Notes: a model not told the origin generated them from the letters alone. 37,955 nucleotides of DNA from Candidatus Zixiibacteriota bacterium (GCA_011773985.1 WVWN01000078.1:112196-150150), one strand, 5' to 3'; numbered from the stretch's first letter, positions 24,540 to 34,093 are shown. Numbers and translations: made by a program.

Positions 24540-25490
24540 TCAGGCTTTTCCCGCAGCAAACGCCCGCGCCGCCGCCGAAAGCAGAGGTATGATTATCTCG
24601 TGGTGGCCGGTTACGGCTAGCGCCTCGCCCCCCGTAGCCGTAGGCCGGGCGAGCACGTTCTGTAGGGGCCGGTAGTGTTGTATCATGTCCAGGTTGGCGG
24701 CGGTGAAATTTTCGACCGGCGGCTTCAGGTGCCGGACGAGGTTGAGGGCTTTGACGAAGACCTCGGGCAAGAGCACCGCGGAGCCCACGTTCGCGAAGAC
24801 GCCGCCGCCGTCCAACGATTTGAGGGCGAGCGCCAACCGCCGGAAGTCGACTAGGCCTACTTCCCCCCAGGCGCGTCCGTCCGTCGCCGCGTGCTGGTGA
24901 ATTACGTCGGCGCCCAGCGAGACGTGAAGCGTTACGCCGACGCCCGCCTGATAGGCCCCGGCCAGTACGCTCGCGTCTACGTACGCGCCCCGCTCGGCGA
25001 CCGCGGCCCCGGCGAGCGTGCCGGGGGCCTCGCCGCGCGTCGCCGCCTCTCTTACGACCTCGTTTAGCTCCGCGCCGGTCTCCTCGGCTAGGCCAAAGCG
25101 GCCTTCCGGCAACGCCGCGCCCACGTCCTCCGACGTGGCGCCGAACCGCCCCAGCTCGTAGTCGTGGATGAGGAACGCGCCGTTGACGGCTAAGTGCGTA
25201 ACCAGGCCCTCGCGCAATAGGGGGATGAGGTGCAGGCCCGCGCCCGTCTTGGCAACGTGGCCTCCCAGCGCGAATATTACGCCCCGCCCTTCCCGCGACG
25301 CCCGCACCATCGCCCGGGCCAGCTTGAGGAGGTTGCGCGCGCCCAGGATGTCGGGTAGCGACGACAGGAGTGGAACCGCGGCCGCCGGGTCTTCCGTCGG
25401 CCGTCGAAAGTCCTCGAGCCTGACGACGCTAACGCGCTCGTCGAACGGATAGGTTTTAACGTTGGCGACGTCCAGTTCGTCCGCGGTCAT
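24540..25490 (-). CDS. Conserved protein, possibly deoxyhypusine-synthase-like
   Basis: This 316-residue soluble protein is not firmly identified. GVIFALGGHVAKTGAGLHLIPLLREGLVTHLAVNGAFLIHDYELGRFGATSEDV resembles a nucleotide-binding Rossmann segment of the deoxyhypusine synthase superfamily, as does VTLHVSLGADVIHQH later. Bacterial members of that superfamily do not modify eIF5A and several use polyamines, but the substrate here cannot be told. The ATG at 25490 lies 14 bases after the DUF3108 stop, so the two are co-transcribed. Followed by the EVE/NucS-like gene and gmhA. The match is from memory of motif style, hence the low confidence in function. Confidence 0.5.
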   Translation of the reverse strand: MTADELDVANVKTYPFDERVSVVRLEDFRRPTEDPAAAVPLLSSLPDILGARNLLKLARAMVRASREGRGVIFALGGHVAKTGAGLHLIPLLREGLVTHLAVNGAFLIHDYELGRFGATSEDVGAALPEGRFGLAEETGAELNEVVREAATRGEAPGTLAGAAVAERGAYVDASVLAGAYQAGVGVTLHVSLGADVIHQHAATDGRAWGEVGLVDFRRLALALKSLDGGGVFANVGSAVLLPEVFVKALNLVRHLKPPVENFTAANLDMIQHYRPLQNVLARPTATGGEALAVTGHHEIIIPLLSAAARAFAAGKA

Positions 25491-25504
25491 GGCCGGTTAC
25501 GAGT

Positions 25505-26233
25505 TTACGACCCCAACGTGTAAGACTCGAGTTTGACCTCAATATTGCCGATGACGATCTTCGACTTCAGGATGACAGGCATCTTCTTCTCGTCGTCCGT
25601 GACCCATATCCAAATGCGGCCCTCTTGCTTAAAGATACCCTCCGTTTCCTTGAGGACGGGTTCGATGACGATGGTATCGAAGGTCCCAGCGGGAACCGTT
25701 ACTTGTTCCTTGCGTAAGACCTTTACGACGATGGGTTTGGTGACTTTACCGTCAGCGTAGTTTACCCTAACTTGGCCACCGACGGCCAAATTGAGCGTCC
25801 GGACGTAGTAGAAGCCGCCCAGCGCGTCGCGGGGGTTAGGAAGGGTGCGCATGGTCGCGACGCCGCGCGTCGACGTGCGTTGGGGGGGGTTGTAGTATAT
25901 CACTTCGTCGTTTTTATATTCGCCCTCGACGAGGTGCTTCTCCGATTTCCAAATGGTGTAGTTTTGGGTGTCGAGGTAGGTGTCGATACGGTCGCGGGTG
26001 TAGAAGATGGCCGAGAGCTGGGGTGCAGAGGAGGCGGTGGATATGATGTGGTAGACTTTACGGCCGTTGAAGACCTTGACGCCCGGGACGGACAATGTCG
26101 CTGTGCCGGCCTTTACGATGTCGGACCAGGACACGGAGAACACCAGCTTTTCGCCGACCTTGAAGGGGGCCCCGTAACACAAGGTCGCGCCGAGGACGGC
26201 AACCGTGGCGATAGTCGAGACTTTTTTGAGCAT
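25505..26233 (-). CDS. DUF3108 periplasmic protein
   Basis: This 242-residue exported protein has a signal peptide (MLKKVSTIATVAVLGATLCYG) and a beta-rich DUF3108 domain: PFKVGEKLVFSVSWSDIVKAGTATLSV, KVYHIISTASSAPQLSAIFYTRDRIDTYLD, KEQVTVPAGTFDTIVIEP, RIWIWVTDDEKKMPVILKSKI. The family is thought to act in the periplasm on lipids or glycans, without a settled function. It heads the operon through pyrF and DUF2085. AGGAGG lies 7 bases before the ATG and a recognisable promoter about 30 bases above it. Confidence 0.88.
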   Translation of the reverse strand: MLKKVSTIATVAVLGATLCYGAPFKVGEKLVFSVSWSDIVKAGTATLSVPGVKVFNGRKVYHIISTASSAPQLSAIFYTRDRIDTYLDTQNYTIWKSEKHLVEGEYKNDEVIYYNPPQRTSTRGVATMRTLPNPRDALGGFYYVRTLNLAVGGQVRVNYADGKVTKPIVVKVLRKEQVTVPAGTFDTIVIEPVLKETEGIFKQEGRIWIWVTDDEKKMPVILKSKIVIGNIEVKLESYTLGS

Positions 26234-26260
26234 AGTAGTCCTCCTATGACACTCCAGTAA

Positions 26261-26289
26261 AATTTATCAGATTTATAAGAACGTGTCAA
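26261..26289 (-). promoter_or_regulatory. Promoter of the DUF3108-to-DUF2085 operon
   Basis: On the minus strand TTGACA (26284-26289) and TAAATT (26261-26266) are spaced by 17 bases, in AT-rich sequence just upstream of the ribosome site. The -10 box matches 4 of 6, the -35 box 6 of 6. Confidence 0.6.
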
Positions 26290-26387
26290 ATACATTTTGG
26301 TTTATACTTTGCCGTACGGCGGGCCGCGGTAAATATCCCTTGCCATTTTCCGCCGTTGTAGTAATGTAATCAGGAAGGGAAAAAACT

Positions 26388-29300
26388 TTGTCCGCAGGAC
26401 ACGTACTCAACGTTTCGGCGTCCGAGGCGGCCCTTTCTGCGCGCTTGCTCGACGACGTGCGGGGCGCCCAGGTCGGCCGGCCGCTCGCGCCCGTGGTCGT
26501 TCTCGTGCGCTCGAATTTAGTAGCCCTCCAGCTCTCGCGCCGACTCGCGCGCGAGGCCGGCGGCTACGCCAACGTACGCTTCCTGACGTTCGTGGACCTC
26601 GCCCGGCGCCTCGCGGGCCCGGCCCGCGCTTTGCCCGCCGGCGGCGAACGCGTGATCTTCGCCGCCCTCGCCGCCCGAATGGAGGCGGCCTCCTACTTCG
26701 GGCCCGTGAAGGATAGGGCCGGCTTAGCCGAGACCCTTTGGGCCGCGGCTGAGGACGTCCGCCAGGCCGGCCTCGGCTCGTGGCACGTCGACCTCAACTT
26801 GGGGGATAAGTTGACCCTCTTCGGAAAGATTTACGACGAGTATCGAAGGCTCCTGGGGCGCGACGGCAGCCGTTACCGGGACGAGTACGACGTTTTTGCC
26901 GGGGCGGCGGCGCGCGCCGCGACTTTCGCCGACGCGTTCGGGACCGCTGAGTTGTTAGCGTTCGGTTTTTACGATTTTAACGAAATCCAACGGCGCCTGT
27001 TGCGAGCTCTCAGCGAGCACGTTCGTTTGAAATTCTATATGCCCTTCGGCGAAGGGCCGCAGTTCCGCTTCGCCCGCGGCACCGTCCGCTGGCTCGAGGC
27101 GACGGGGGTCCGCGTCGAGGCCGCTGCCGCGGCCGATGTCGGCGCCCGCGGCGAGTTATGCCGGCATTGGTTCGACCGACGGGACGAAGCGGTCCCGGCC
27201 GAGGGCGTTAGGGTAATTTCGGCGGCCGACGAAGAGGGCGAGGCGCGTGAAGTCGCCCGCGAGGTGCTCAGGCTAAGCCGGGAGCACGGCGTCCGTTTCG
27301 CCGAGATGGCGGTCCTGTACCGCGGCGAGGAGATGCTCGCGGCGCTGACGGAAGTATTCGAACGCGTTCTCGGGAGGGGCGAGGGTGACAGCCCTTACTA
27401 CGTGGCGGAGGGCAGGCCGCTCGCGGCCACGCGCGCGGGGGAAGCGACGCGGCGCCTGCTCGAGCTAGCGTGGCACGCGAAGGCGGGGCCGCGCCCGTTT
27501 GCTCGCGGCGAGTTCGTGGATTTCGCTGCGGCGGCGCCGCTAGCGTCGGGCGAGATTTCCGGGCCGGCGGCCGGCCTCGAGGCGGCGGCTTCGGACGACG
27601 TGTCCGCGGCCGCGGGCATCGTGTACGGCCGGGAGGAATGGGCCGAGCGGCTCGAGCGTTACGCCGCGGCGTGCAAACGCGCGACGGCGGAGGGGCCGCG
27701 TCGCCATGCCGCCGCGGACGTGCGCCGACTGGCGGCTTTTTCGGACGTGCTTTTCGCGGACCTCGAGCGGTTCCCGGGCGAGGGGCGGTGGGCCGATTTC
27801 GCGGTCGTACTCGCGGAGGTCGTAGCGAAATATTTCGAACCCTCCGAGGAGAGGGAAGCGGTCCTCTCGCTTGTGCGGGGCGTCGCCGCGTACGACGACG
27901 TCGTCGCGAAGCCGGTCCCGTTTAGGGTTTTCGTCGAAAACTTAACCCAGCGGTTGCGCGAGGAGACGATGCCGGCGGGCAGGTTTGAGCGCAGCGGCAT
28001 TAGCCTGATAAAATTGGATAAAGCTCGGAACCTTGCCTTCCGCGCTGTCTTTATTACGGGCGCCGCCGAGGGCGTTTACCCGATTCGCCCCTCGCAGGAC
28101 CCGGTGTTGTTGGACGGCGAGAGGGCGGAGCTCAACGACCGCGCCGACGGCCGATGGCGCTTCGACGTCCGCTCGGCGCGCGTCGTGGAAGAGCCTCTCA
28201 TCTTCCACCTCGCCCTCGGCGCCGCGCGCGAGTTCTTATGTATCTCGTATCACCGCCGGGACGCCGCGGGCCGGGACCGGCTCCCCTCTTATTACCTTCT
28301 CAAGGTGGCGGGGGTGCTCGCGGGCGCGAAGTTCGGCGCGGAGGATTTCGACCGCGCCGCCTCCGCTTACGGGTGGTTTCGACGCGTCGGCGCGACGGCG
28401 GCGCCGTCACCGGAGGAAGCTCTCGACGACGGCGAATATTGGGCGGGCCGCGCGCGGGACGCGGGTGACAGCTGCGTAGGGGCGTACCTGGCGGCCTTAG
28501 ATGCGAGGTGCGCCGCAGCCCGGGACGCGGCCGCGTCCGCGCGGGCCGCGGGCCTTACGCCTTTCGACGGTTTAGTCGTTTCCGGCGCGGGGAAAGATTT
28601 TCTCGCGAGGCGGTTCGGCGGGAAGGTCGTGCCCGTAGGTACGTCGGACCTGGAGTCATTGGCGGCCTGCCCGCGCAAGTTTTTTTACGAGAGAATTTTG
28701 GGGCTGAGGAGTTGGGAAGAACCCCGGGAGAAGCTGGCCCCGTCGCCCATCGTGTTGGGGAAGGCGGTCCACGACGTCCTACGCGACGTTTACCGCGAGC
28801 GCGTGGCGCGCGGCCCGGACGGCGAACGGCTCGAGGCGGAAGTCGCGCGGCGTACGGAGGCGGCACTGGCGGCGCTCAAGGAGGAGGGGGAACTCCCGCG
28901 GCCGTTGGCCTTCGAGATGGAACGCCGGCTCCTATCGTGCAAGCTGGCGGCCTTCGTACGCGAGGACGCGAGCGACGCCGAGGGTTGGCGACCCGCGTTT
29001 TTCGAACTCCGCTTCGGCCGGCGGCCGGCGGAGAGCGACGACGCCCATTCGACGGAGAGGCCGTTCTTGTTAAAATTCGGCGATGTCGCGGGCGAAGGAG
29101 ACGGCGGGCCGGCGGCCGAGATTCACGGCCGAGTCGACCGCGTGGACGTCCGGGGCGGCGTCGTCAGGATTTTGGATTATAAGGCCGGCCGGCGCGACCG
29201 ATACGTGGGGCACCTCGCCGGCGGGCGCCAGCTCCAACTGCCGCTGTACCTGATGGCCTACTGCGAGCTTTTCGGCGCCGAGGTCGGCTCGTCCCTTGCC

Positions 29301-29564
29301 GGCTACTGCTTCCCGCTCGAGGACGGCGAGAAATACAAATACGTCGTGAGCGAGAAGAGGGGCTTGGACGCCGTGGCGGTCCGGCGCCTGGTGGGCGGGG
29401 TGCTGGCGCTGGCACGCGACGGGATATTCGTCGCCGGCGGCGAGGACGTTTGTCGTTATTGCGATTTTAGGATTGCCTGCGACGCGGGGCGTAGTTACTT
29501 ACCGGAAGCGAAGTGGGCGGCTCCGGAGGTTTCGCGGTTGCGCGAGTTAAGGAAAATAAAATAG
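26388..29564 (+). CDS. addB: AddB-like helicase/nuclease subunit (RexB/AddB)
   Basis: This is the second subunit of the AddAB double-strand-break resection enzyme. The 1058-residue protein has a helicase-like N-terminal part without a Walker A motif (VVVLVRSNLVALQLSRRLA), a UvrD-like middle (SLIKLDKARNLAFRAVFITGAAEGVYP) and a C-terminal PD-(D/E)XK nuclease (VRILDYKAG at about 929, RQLQLPLYLMAY). Four cysteines for the AddB iron-sulfur staple are present: ACPRKFF (about 760) and CRYCDFRIAC (about 1022). The start is TTG at 26388 with AGGAAGGG 8 bases upstream. The addA start follows after 9 bases. Loss of the P-loop is a departure from Bacillus AddB. Confidence 0.85.
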   Translation: MSAGHVLNVSASEAALSARLLDDVRGAQVGRPLAPVVVLVRSNLVALQLSRRLAREAGGYANVRFLTFVDLARRLAGPARALPAGGERVIFAALAARMEAASYFGPVKDRAGLAETLWAAAEDVRQAGLGSWHVDLNLGDKLTLFGKIYDEYRRLLGRDGSRYRDEYDVFAGAAARAATFADAFGTAELLAFGFYDFNEIQRRLLRALSEHVRLKFYMPFGEGPQFRFARGTVRWLEATGVRVEAAAAADVGARGELCRHWFDRRDEAVPAEGVRVISAADEEGEAREVAREVLRLSREHGVRFAEMAVLYRGEEMLAALTEVFERVLGRGEGDSPYYVAEGRPLAATRAGEATRRLLELAWHAKAGPRPFARGEFVDFAAAAPLASGEISGPAAGLEAAASDDVSAAAGIVYGREEWAERLERYAAACKRATAEGPRRHAAADVRRLAAFSDVLFADLERFPGEGRWADFAVVLAEVVAKYFEPSEEREAVLSLVRGVAAYDDVVAKPVPFRVFVENLTQRLREETMPAGRFERSGISLIKLDKARNLAFRAVFITGAAEGVYPIRPSQDPVLLDGERAELNDRADGRWRFDVRSARVVEEPLIFHLALGAAREFLCISYHRRDAAGRDRLPSYYLLKVAGVLAGAKFGAEDFDRAASAYGWFRRVGATAAPSPEEALDDGEYWAGRARDAGDSCVGAYLAALDARCAAARDAAASARAAGLTPFDGLVVSGAGKDFLARRFGGKVVPVGTSDLESLAACPRKFFYERILGLRSWEEPREKLAPSPIVLGKAVHDVLRDVYRERVARGPDGERLEAEVARRTEAALAALKEEGELPRPLAFEMERRLLSCKLAAFVREDASDAEGWRPAFFELRFGRRPAESDDAHSTERPFLLKFGDVAGEGDGGPAAEIHGRVDRVDVRGGVVRILDYKAGRRDRYVGHLAGGRQLQLPLYLMAYCELFGAEVGSSLAGYCFPLEDGEKYKYVVSEKRGLDAVAVRRLVGGVLALARDGIFVAGGEDVCRYCDFRIACDAGRSYLPEAKWAAPEVSRLRELRKIK

Positions 29565-29573
29565 GCGAAGGCG

Positions 29574-32500
29574 ATGGTGCAAGAGCTCTTCGACGGCGAG
29601 GCCCGTAGGGCGGCACGCGACCTCGGCCGGACCTTCTTCGTGGAGGCGAGCGCCGGCACGGGGAAGACGCGCCTTTTGTGCGACCGCGCGCTCCAGGCGC
29701 TGCTGACGCCGGGCTACGACCCGGCCTGGCTCGTAGCGATAACGTTCACGGAGAAGGCCGCGGCGGAGCTTTCGGCGAGGCTCCGCGCCGGCCTCGAGGG
29801 TTGGCTCGAGGACAACCCCCTCGACGAACAGGCGGCGCGCGCGCTCGAGCGCTTCGACCAGGCCCAGGTTTCCACCATACATTCCTTCGCGGCTTCGCTG
29901 TTGAGGGAGCTCCCGGTGGAGGCCGGCGTGGACCCGGCCTTCGAGGCCGTCGACGAGGTGGCCGCAGCGCTTTTGTTTGAGCAGGTGTGGGAGGAGTGGC
30001 TTGGGGCCGAGGCCGACCATCCGGACGCGGCTGCGCCTTGGGCGTCGTTATGGGGCCACTTCGGTACGCCGCGCGTCGATTTCCTGGGTAAGGTCGTGTC
30101 CAAAATAGTGCGCGACCGCGACATCGTCCGCTTAAACGCGTACGAGGTCGGGGTCGTCGGCCTCGACGAGCTCCGCGCCGCGGTCCGCGCGGCGCTGTCG
30201 CGTTTCGACGACGTGCGTGAACGATGTAAGGACCCGGGCGACGCGTGTTACCGCGCGTTCGCGGCGCTCGAGTACCTGCTGCCGGCGCTCGAGCGCGGCG
30301 ACCTCGACGAGGTTTGTTCGGCGACGGTGAAGTTGGGCGGAAATAAAAATAATTGGCACCCGCGCGAGCTGAAGGACGAATTGAACGAGCTCTATTTGAA
30401 GCCGGTGTCCGCGACCTTGGCGCGGGTTTGCGACGTCCTCCGGCGGACGGCGTTACCGCCTCTGGTCTCGTGGCTCGGCGGCGCCGCCGCGGCCTTCGAG
30501 CGCCGCAAGGAGGAAGCTGGCCTGTTGGATTTCCACGACCTCCTGCTCAGGGCGGCGCGCCTGCTCGCGCGAAAGGAGAACGGCGCCCGCGAATATTTCC
30601 AACGACGTTACCGCCATATCCTGTTAGACGAGTTTCAGGATACGGACCCGCTTCAGGTGGAGTTTATATTCTACCTAGCCGAGGACGGCGCGATCGCGAC
30701 CGACTGGCGCGACGTCGCGCTCGTGCCGGGGAAGCTCTTCGTCGTCGGCGACCCCAAACAGTCCATCTATCGGTTCCGGCGCGCCGACATCGAGGTTTAC
30801 GACGCCGCGCGGCGGGTGATCGAGGCCAACGGCGGCGAGGTACTCCGCCTTACCGGCAGCTTCCGCGCGGCACCGAAGCTCGTGTCGTTCGTAAACAGCG
30901 TTTTCTGGGCTGTCTTCGGCGAGGGCGAGCCGCCGTATCAGCCCGCGTACGGCGAGCTCAGGCCGTCGTCCGATACGTCGCGCAGGCAAGGAGGTGCGCC
31001 GGCGGCAAAGGTGTTGGAAGGGCCGGGCGGCGCCTTCGAGGGCGAGTACGAGGCGGCCGAAGCGGTAGCCGCGTTAATAGGGCGCGGGGTCGATGTCGGC
31101 GAGTTCAACGTTTACGACAAAGAGGAAGGTACCGTACGGCCTATCGCGTACCGCGATTTCGCTTTGCTTCTGCGGACGCGGCGTAACGTGGGCGTTTGGG
31201 AGGCGGCTTTGGAACGGTGGGGCGTGCCGTTCTACACGCTCGGCGGCCAGGCCTTTTACGCGCGCCCCGAGGTCAAGGCCGTGGCCGCCGCGGGGCGGGC
31301 CCTCGACAATCCCGCGGACGAGTTGGCGCTCGTCGCGACGTTGACGTCGCCGTTGTTCTCGTTCCACGCGGACGAATTGCTCCGGTCCAAATTGGCGGGC
31401 GGGGCCTTCGACTACCGCGCCCCAGTCCCCCCCGGCGCGCCGGCCGGTCTGGGCGACGCGTTCGCGCTGCTCGCGCGCTTACACGAAGGCCGCGGCGACA
31501 GGCCGCCCGCGGCGACGTTGGCCGAGCTGGTCGCGCGGACCCGCCTTTTAAACAAGGCGGCGTTCTGGGGGGACGGCCCGCGCGCCGTGGCGAACGTTCG
31601 CAAGGTCTTGGCGTTGGCCCGCAGGTTCGTCGCGACGGGCGGGGTAGGCTTACGCGCGTTCGCGCGATGGCTCGCCGAGATGGAGGGCCGCGAGGAAGCG
31701 GAGCACGAGTCGTTGGCGCTCGACGCGGGCGACGACTTCGTCCGCATAATGACGATACACGCCGCTAAGGGGTTGGAGTTCAACGCCGTCGTGTTCGCCG
31801 ATTGGGCGCGGCGCGAGCGGCGGGGTAAGGGTGACGCCGTATTCGTCGACCGGGCGACTGGCCTCGTCCACGTTCGCGTGGGGCGCGAGCGCGCCGGGAC
31901 GCAACTGTTGACGCCTGGCTACGAAGCGGCCGCGGACAAAGAGGCGGGCTTCGGTGAGGCGGAAGAGCAGCGCCTCGATTACGTCGCGGTTACGCGGGCG
32001 CGCGACCTGTTGATACTGCCACGGATGGCGTCGGCGGGCGACGGTTCGCTCGCGGAGACGCTCGCCTCCCTCGACGGCGCGTCGTGCGCGCTCGAGACTA
32101 TCGTAATAAACCCGGAGGAAGAACGGCGCCGGATTCCGAGCCGCGGGCCCGGGGAGGCCGGCTTTCCCGACCTCCGGCCCGGCTACGATGAGTGGAAAGA
32201 TAAGCTATCAGAAGAGCTCGAGCGGGCCGGCGTGCCCGAGGCTGTAATTACGGTTACGGCGTTAGCGCGGCTCGACGAGGAGAAATCACCGCTGGAATTA
32301 GACGTGGCGCTGCCGGCGCGCCCCTCTGCCCTGAAGCTGGGGTCGGCGTTGCACGCGGTGATGGAGGAGGTGGACGTGGCGACGGGGGCCGGGTTGGAGG
32401 AGCTGGCCGCGGCCGCTTGCGCTCGCGAGGGTTTAGGCGACGAGGACGCGGCCGCCGTGGCGGCCTGGTCGCGCGATTGCCTGGCGGCGGCGCCGGTGCG

Positions 32501-32870
32501 GGAGGCGGTTGGCGCGGCGTTCTACCGCGAGATGCCCTTGGCCGTCGCGGTGGGTGACGCCGTCGTCAGCGGAAAGGTGGACCTCCTTTTCGAAACGGGC
32601 GACGGCCTCGTAATCGTAGATTACAAGACGGACGAGCCGGCGTCGGCGGGGGGACGGGCGGAGCGAGAATACCGCGACCAGATGGCGGCGTACGCGGCGC
32701 TGTTGGCGCGCGCGACGGCTCGAGCCGTGGCGCGGGCGTACCTCGTCTTTGCCCGCGAGCGCGAGGGGCAGCGGGTAGTTGATTTGGGGCCGGGGGCGCG
32801 ATTGCTGGCCAGAGGGGAGGCGTTACTCGCGCAGGCGGCGCGGAAGGCTCGCGGGTCCGCGGCGGCTTAG
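29574..32870 (+). CDS. addA: AddA helicase/nuclease subunit
   Basis: The 1098-residue ATP-driven 3'-5' helicase carries a nuclease domain. Walker A is EASAGTGKTRLL (about 24-35) and Walker B is LLDEFQDTDP (about 350), followed by VVGDPKQSIYRFRRAD, GSFRAAPKL and TIHAAKGLEFNAVVF. LDYVAVTRARDLL is motif VI, and VIVDYKTDEP near 1015 the nuclease centre. It forms AddAB with the product of the gene just upstream (gap 9 bases), handling recombination at breaks in place of RecBCD. Both nuclease centres are intact. A GTG immediately after the ATG is an alternative start. Confidence 0.92.
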   Translation: MVQELFDGEARRAARDLGRTFFVEASAGTGKTRLLCDRALQALLTPGYDPAWLVAITFTEKAAAELSARLRAGLEGWLEDNPLDEQAARALERFDQAQVSTIHSFAASLLRELPVEAGVDPAFEAVDEVAAALLFEQVWEEWLGAEADHPDAAAPWASLWGHFGTPRVDFLGKVVSKIVRDRDIVRLNAYEVGVVGLDELRAAVRAALSRFDDVRERCKDPGDACYRAFAALEYLLPALERGDLDEVCSATVKLGGNKNNWHPRELKDELNELYLKPVSATLARVCDVLRRTALPPLVSWLGGAAAAFERRKEEAGLLDFHDLLLRAARLLARKENGAREYFQRRYRHILLDEFQDTDPLQVEFIFYLAEDGAIATDWRDVALVPGKLFVVGDPKQSIYRFRRADIEVYDAARRVIEANGGEVLRLTGSFRAAPKLVSFVNSVFWAVFGEGEPPYQPAYGELRPSSDTSRRQGGAPAAKVLEGPGGAFEGEYEAAEAVAALIGRGVDVGEFNVYDKEEGTVRPIAYRDFALLLRTRRNVGVWEAALERWGVPFYTLGGQAFYARPEVKAVAAAGRALDNPADELALVATLTSPLFSFHADELLRSKLAGGAFDYRAPVPPGAPAGLGDAFALLARLHEGRGDRPPAATLAELVARTRLLNKAAFWGDGPRAVANVRKVLALARRFVATGGVGLRAFARWLAEMEGREEAEHESLALDAGDDFVRIMTIHAAKGLEFNAVVFADWARRERRGKGDAVFVDRATGLVHVRVGRERAGTQLLTPGYEAAADKEAGFGEAEEQRLDYVAVTRARDLLILPRMASAGDGSLAETLASLDGASCALETIVINPEEERRRIPSRGPGEAGFPDLRPGYDEWKDKLSEELERAGVPEAVITVTALARLDEEKSPLELDVALPARPSALKLGSALHAVMEEVDVATGAGLEELAAAACAREGLGDEDAAAVAAWSRDCLAAAPVREAVGAAFYREMPLAVAVGDAVVSGKVDLLFETGDGLVIVDYKTDEPASAGGRAEREYRDQMAAYAALLARATARAVARAYLVFAREREGQRVVDLGPGARLLARGEALLAQAARKARGSAAA

Positions 32871-32935
32871 GCCGCGATACAAATTACATAAAAGCGGGCT
32901 CCCGTAATTATTTAGGTTGCCGCCGGGGGTAGAAT

Positions 32936-32964
32936 TTGTTAGAATTAATAAGCGGTCATATAAT
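32936..32964 (+). promoter_or_regulatory. Promoter for the small HTH gene
   Basis: TTGTTA (32936-32941) and a perfect TATAAT (32959-32964) are spaced by 17 bases. Transcription from near 32971 gives a 35-base leader. Confidence 0.7.
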
Positions 32965-33005
32965 AGTATTCACTTAAGGTGTCTCGATAAACGGGGGTGT
33001 GCTGC

Positions 33006-33221
33006 ATGGAGGCAAAACGTAAAGCTCGTAGGCACAAGGTTTTAATGGGTTGGACGCGGATCGCGGACTTCCTGAAGTGTTCGGTAGCTACCGCCAAGAG
33101 AAGAGAAAGGGAAGGTTTGCCCGTAGTGCGCGTTGGCGGCGTAGTATGTTCATTACCTGAAGATATTAACGCCTGGCTCAAGAGTCGGGGCCGCCGGCGC
33201 AGGGGAGCCAGAGCCGGGTAA
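33006..33221 (+). CDS. Small helix-turn-helix (excisionase-like) DNA-binding protein
   Basis: The 71-residue basic protein has a winged-HTH core MGWTRIADFLKCSVATAKRREREGLPVVRVGGVVCSLPEDINAWLKSR, the layout of MerR/AlpA/Xis-type helix-turn-helix domains, then an Arg-rich tail. It probably binds DNA as a small regulator. I use the ATG at 33006 (GGGGG 8 bases upstream); a GTG at 32997 would add three residues. It has its own strong promoter and no integrase or phage gene nearby, so a recombination role is unsupported. The 34-base T-rich stretch after the stop may hold a weak terminator. Confidence 0.8.
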   Translation: MEAKRKARRHKVLMGWTRIADFLKCSVATAKRREREGLPVVRVGGVVCSLPEDINAWLKSRGRRRRGARAG

Positions 33222-33287
33222 GCACGCGGCGAATCAACGGCCTTTTTTATTGCTTCGCCTGTCGCGAGCACGTGTCGCGAGTCTAAT

Positions 33288-33300
33288 TTTCTGCTATACT
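33288..33300 (+). promoter_or_regulatory. Extended -10 promoter for the DUF4388 gene
   Basis: TGC precedes TATACT (33295-33300), an extended -10 arrangement; no good -35 box is found 17 bases upstream. Transcription would start near 33307, 25 bases before the ATG. Confidence 0.5.
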
Positions 33301-33331
33301 ATTAGAAGAAAGTGTTACATAGACTTGCGCT

Positions 33332-34093
33332 ATGTCCTTCGAGGGCGACATCAAAGATTTTTCGTTGGCGGAGGTAATGCAGATCATCGGCCAGGGCCGG
33401 AAAACCGGGACGCTGGCGGTGGAAGGCGAGCGCGAGACTATATGGGTTTATTATAAAGAAGGCAAGGCGGTGTTCGCGACGCCCTCGAACCTGCGCGAAC
33501 AACTAGGCACGATACTCCTGCAGGACGGGGAGATAACCGAAGAGCAGCTGGGACTTGCGCTCCGGGCGCAGAAGAAGATGCGGGCCGAGGGGAACCCCAT
33601 TCGCTTGGGGACGATTCTGGTTGCGATGGGTGCGGTCGACCGCATGATATTAGAGGAGAAGATCAAGCACCAGATAAAGGAATCCATTTACGCGGCCATA
33701 GGAGAGCGGGCGGGGCGCTTCAGGTTCTTCCGGGAACTGGATTTGGACGACGAGGACATACTCGTATCGATGAGCGTAGAACATATAATTTTGGAGGGGG
33801 CGCGGCGGATCGAGGAGTGGAGCCAGATAAAAGACACTATCCGTTCCTACCACGAGGTATACGGTACCAATCCCAACCGCGCGTCTGGCGACGCGATCAA
33901 GCTTACGGCGCAGGAGTGGCGCGTGCTTAGCCTCCTGGACGGCCGGCGCGACGTCGCCGCGGTCGCGGAAGAGGCCGGCCTGAGTTGCTTCGAAGTTTGC
34001 CGCGTTATCTTTGGCCTGCTCAACATGAATATTATTCGCCTCGTCGCGACCGGTAGGGCCGAGTCGGCCATGCCTCCCGCGGGCAGAGATTGA
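33332..34093 (+). CDS. DUF4388 (PATAN-type) domain protein
   Basis: The 253-residue cytoplasmic protein opens with FEGDIKDFSLAEVMQIIGQGRKTGTLAVEGE and IWVYYKEGKAVFATPSN, the DUF4388/PATAN pattern linked to two-component and polarity signalling in other bacteria. A middle segment (GTILLQDGEITEEQLGLALRAQ, LGTILVAMGAV) repeats the LGxxLxxxGxI-EEQL motif of type II/IV secretion ATPase N-domains. A C-terminal winged-helix-like part (LTAQEWRVLSLLDGRRDVAAVAEEAGLS) ends it. Partners are not in the window. No ribosome site is clear. A role as a signalling adapter is inferred from family context. Confidence 0.82.
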   Translation: MSFEGDIKDFSLAEVMQIIGQGRKTGTLAVEGERETIWVYYKEGKAVFATPSNLREQLGTILLQDGEITEEQLGLALRAQKKMRAEGNPIRLGTILVAMGAVDRMILEEKIKHQIKESIYAAIGERAGRFRFFRELDLDDEDILVSMSVEHIILEGARRIEEWSQIKDTIRSYHEVYGTNPNRASGDAIKLTAQEWRVLSLLDGRRDVAAVAEEAGLSCFEVCRVIFGLLNMNIIRLVATGRAESAMPPAGRD

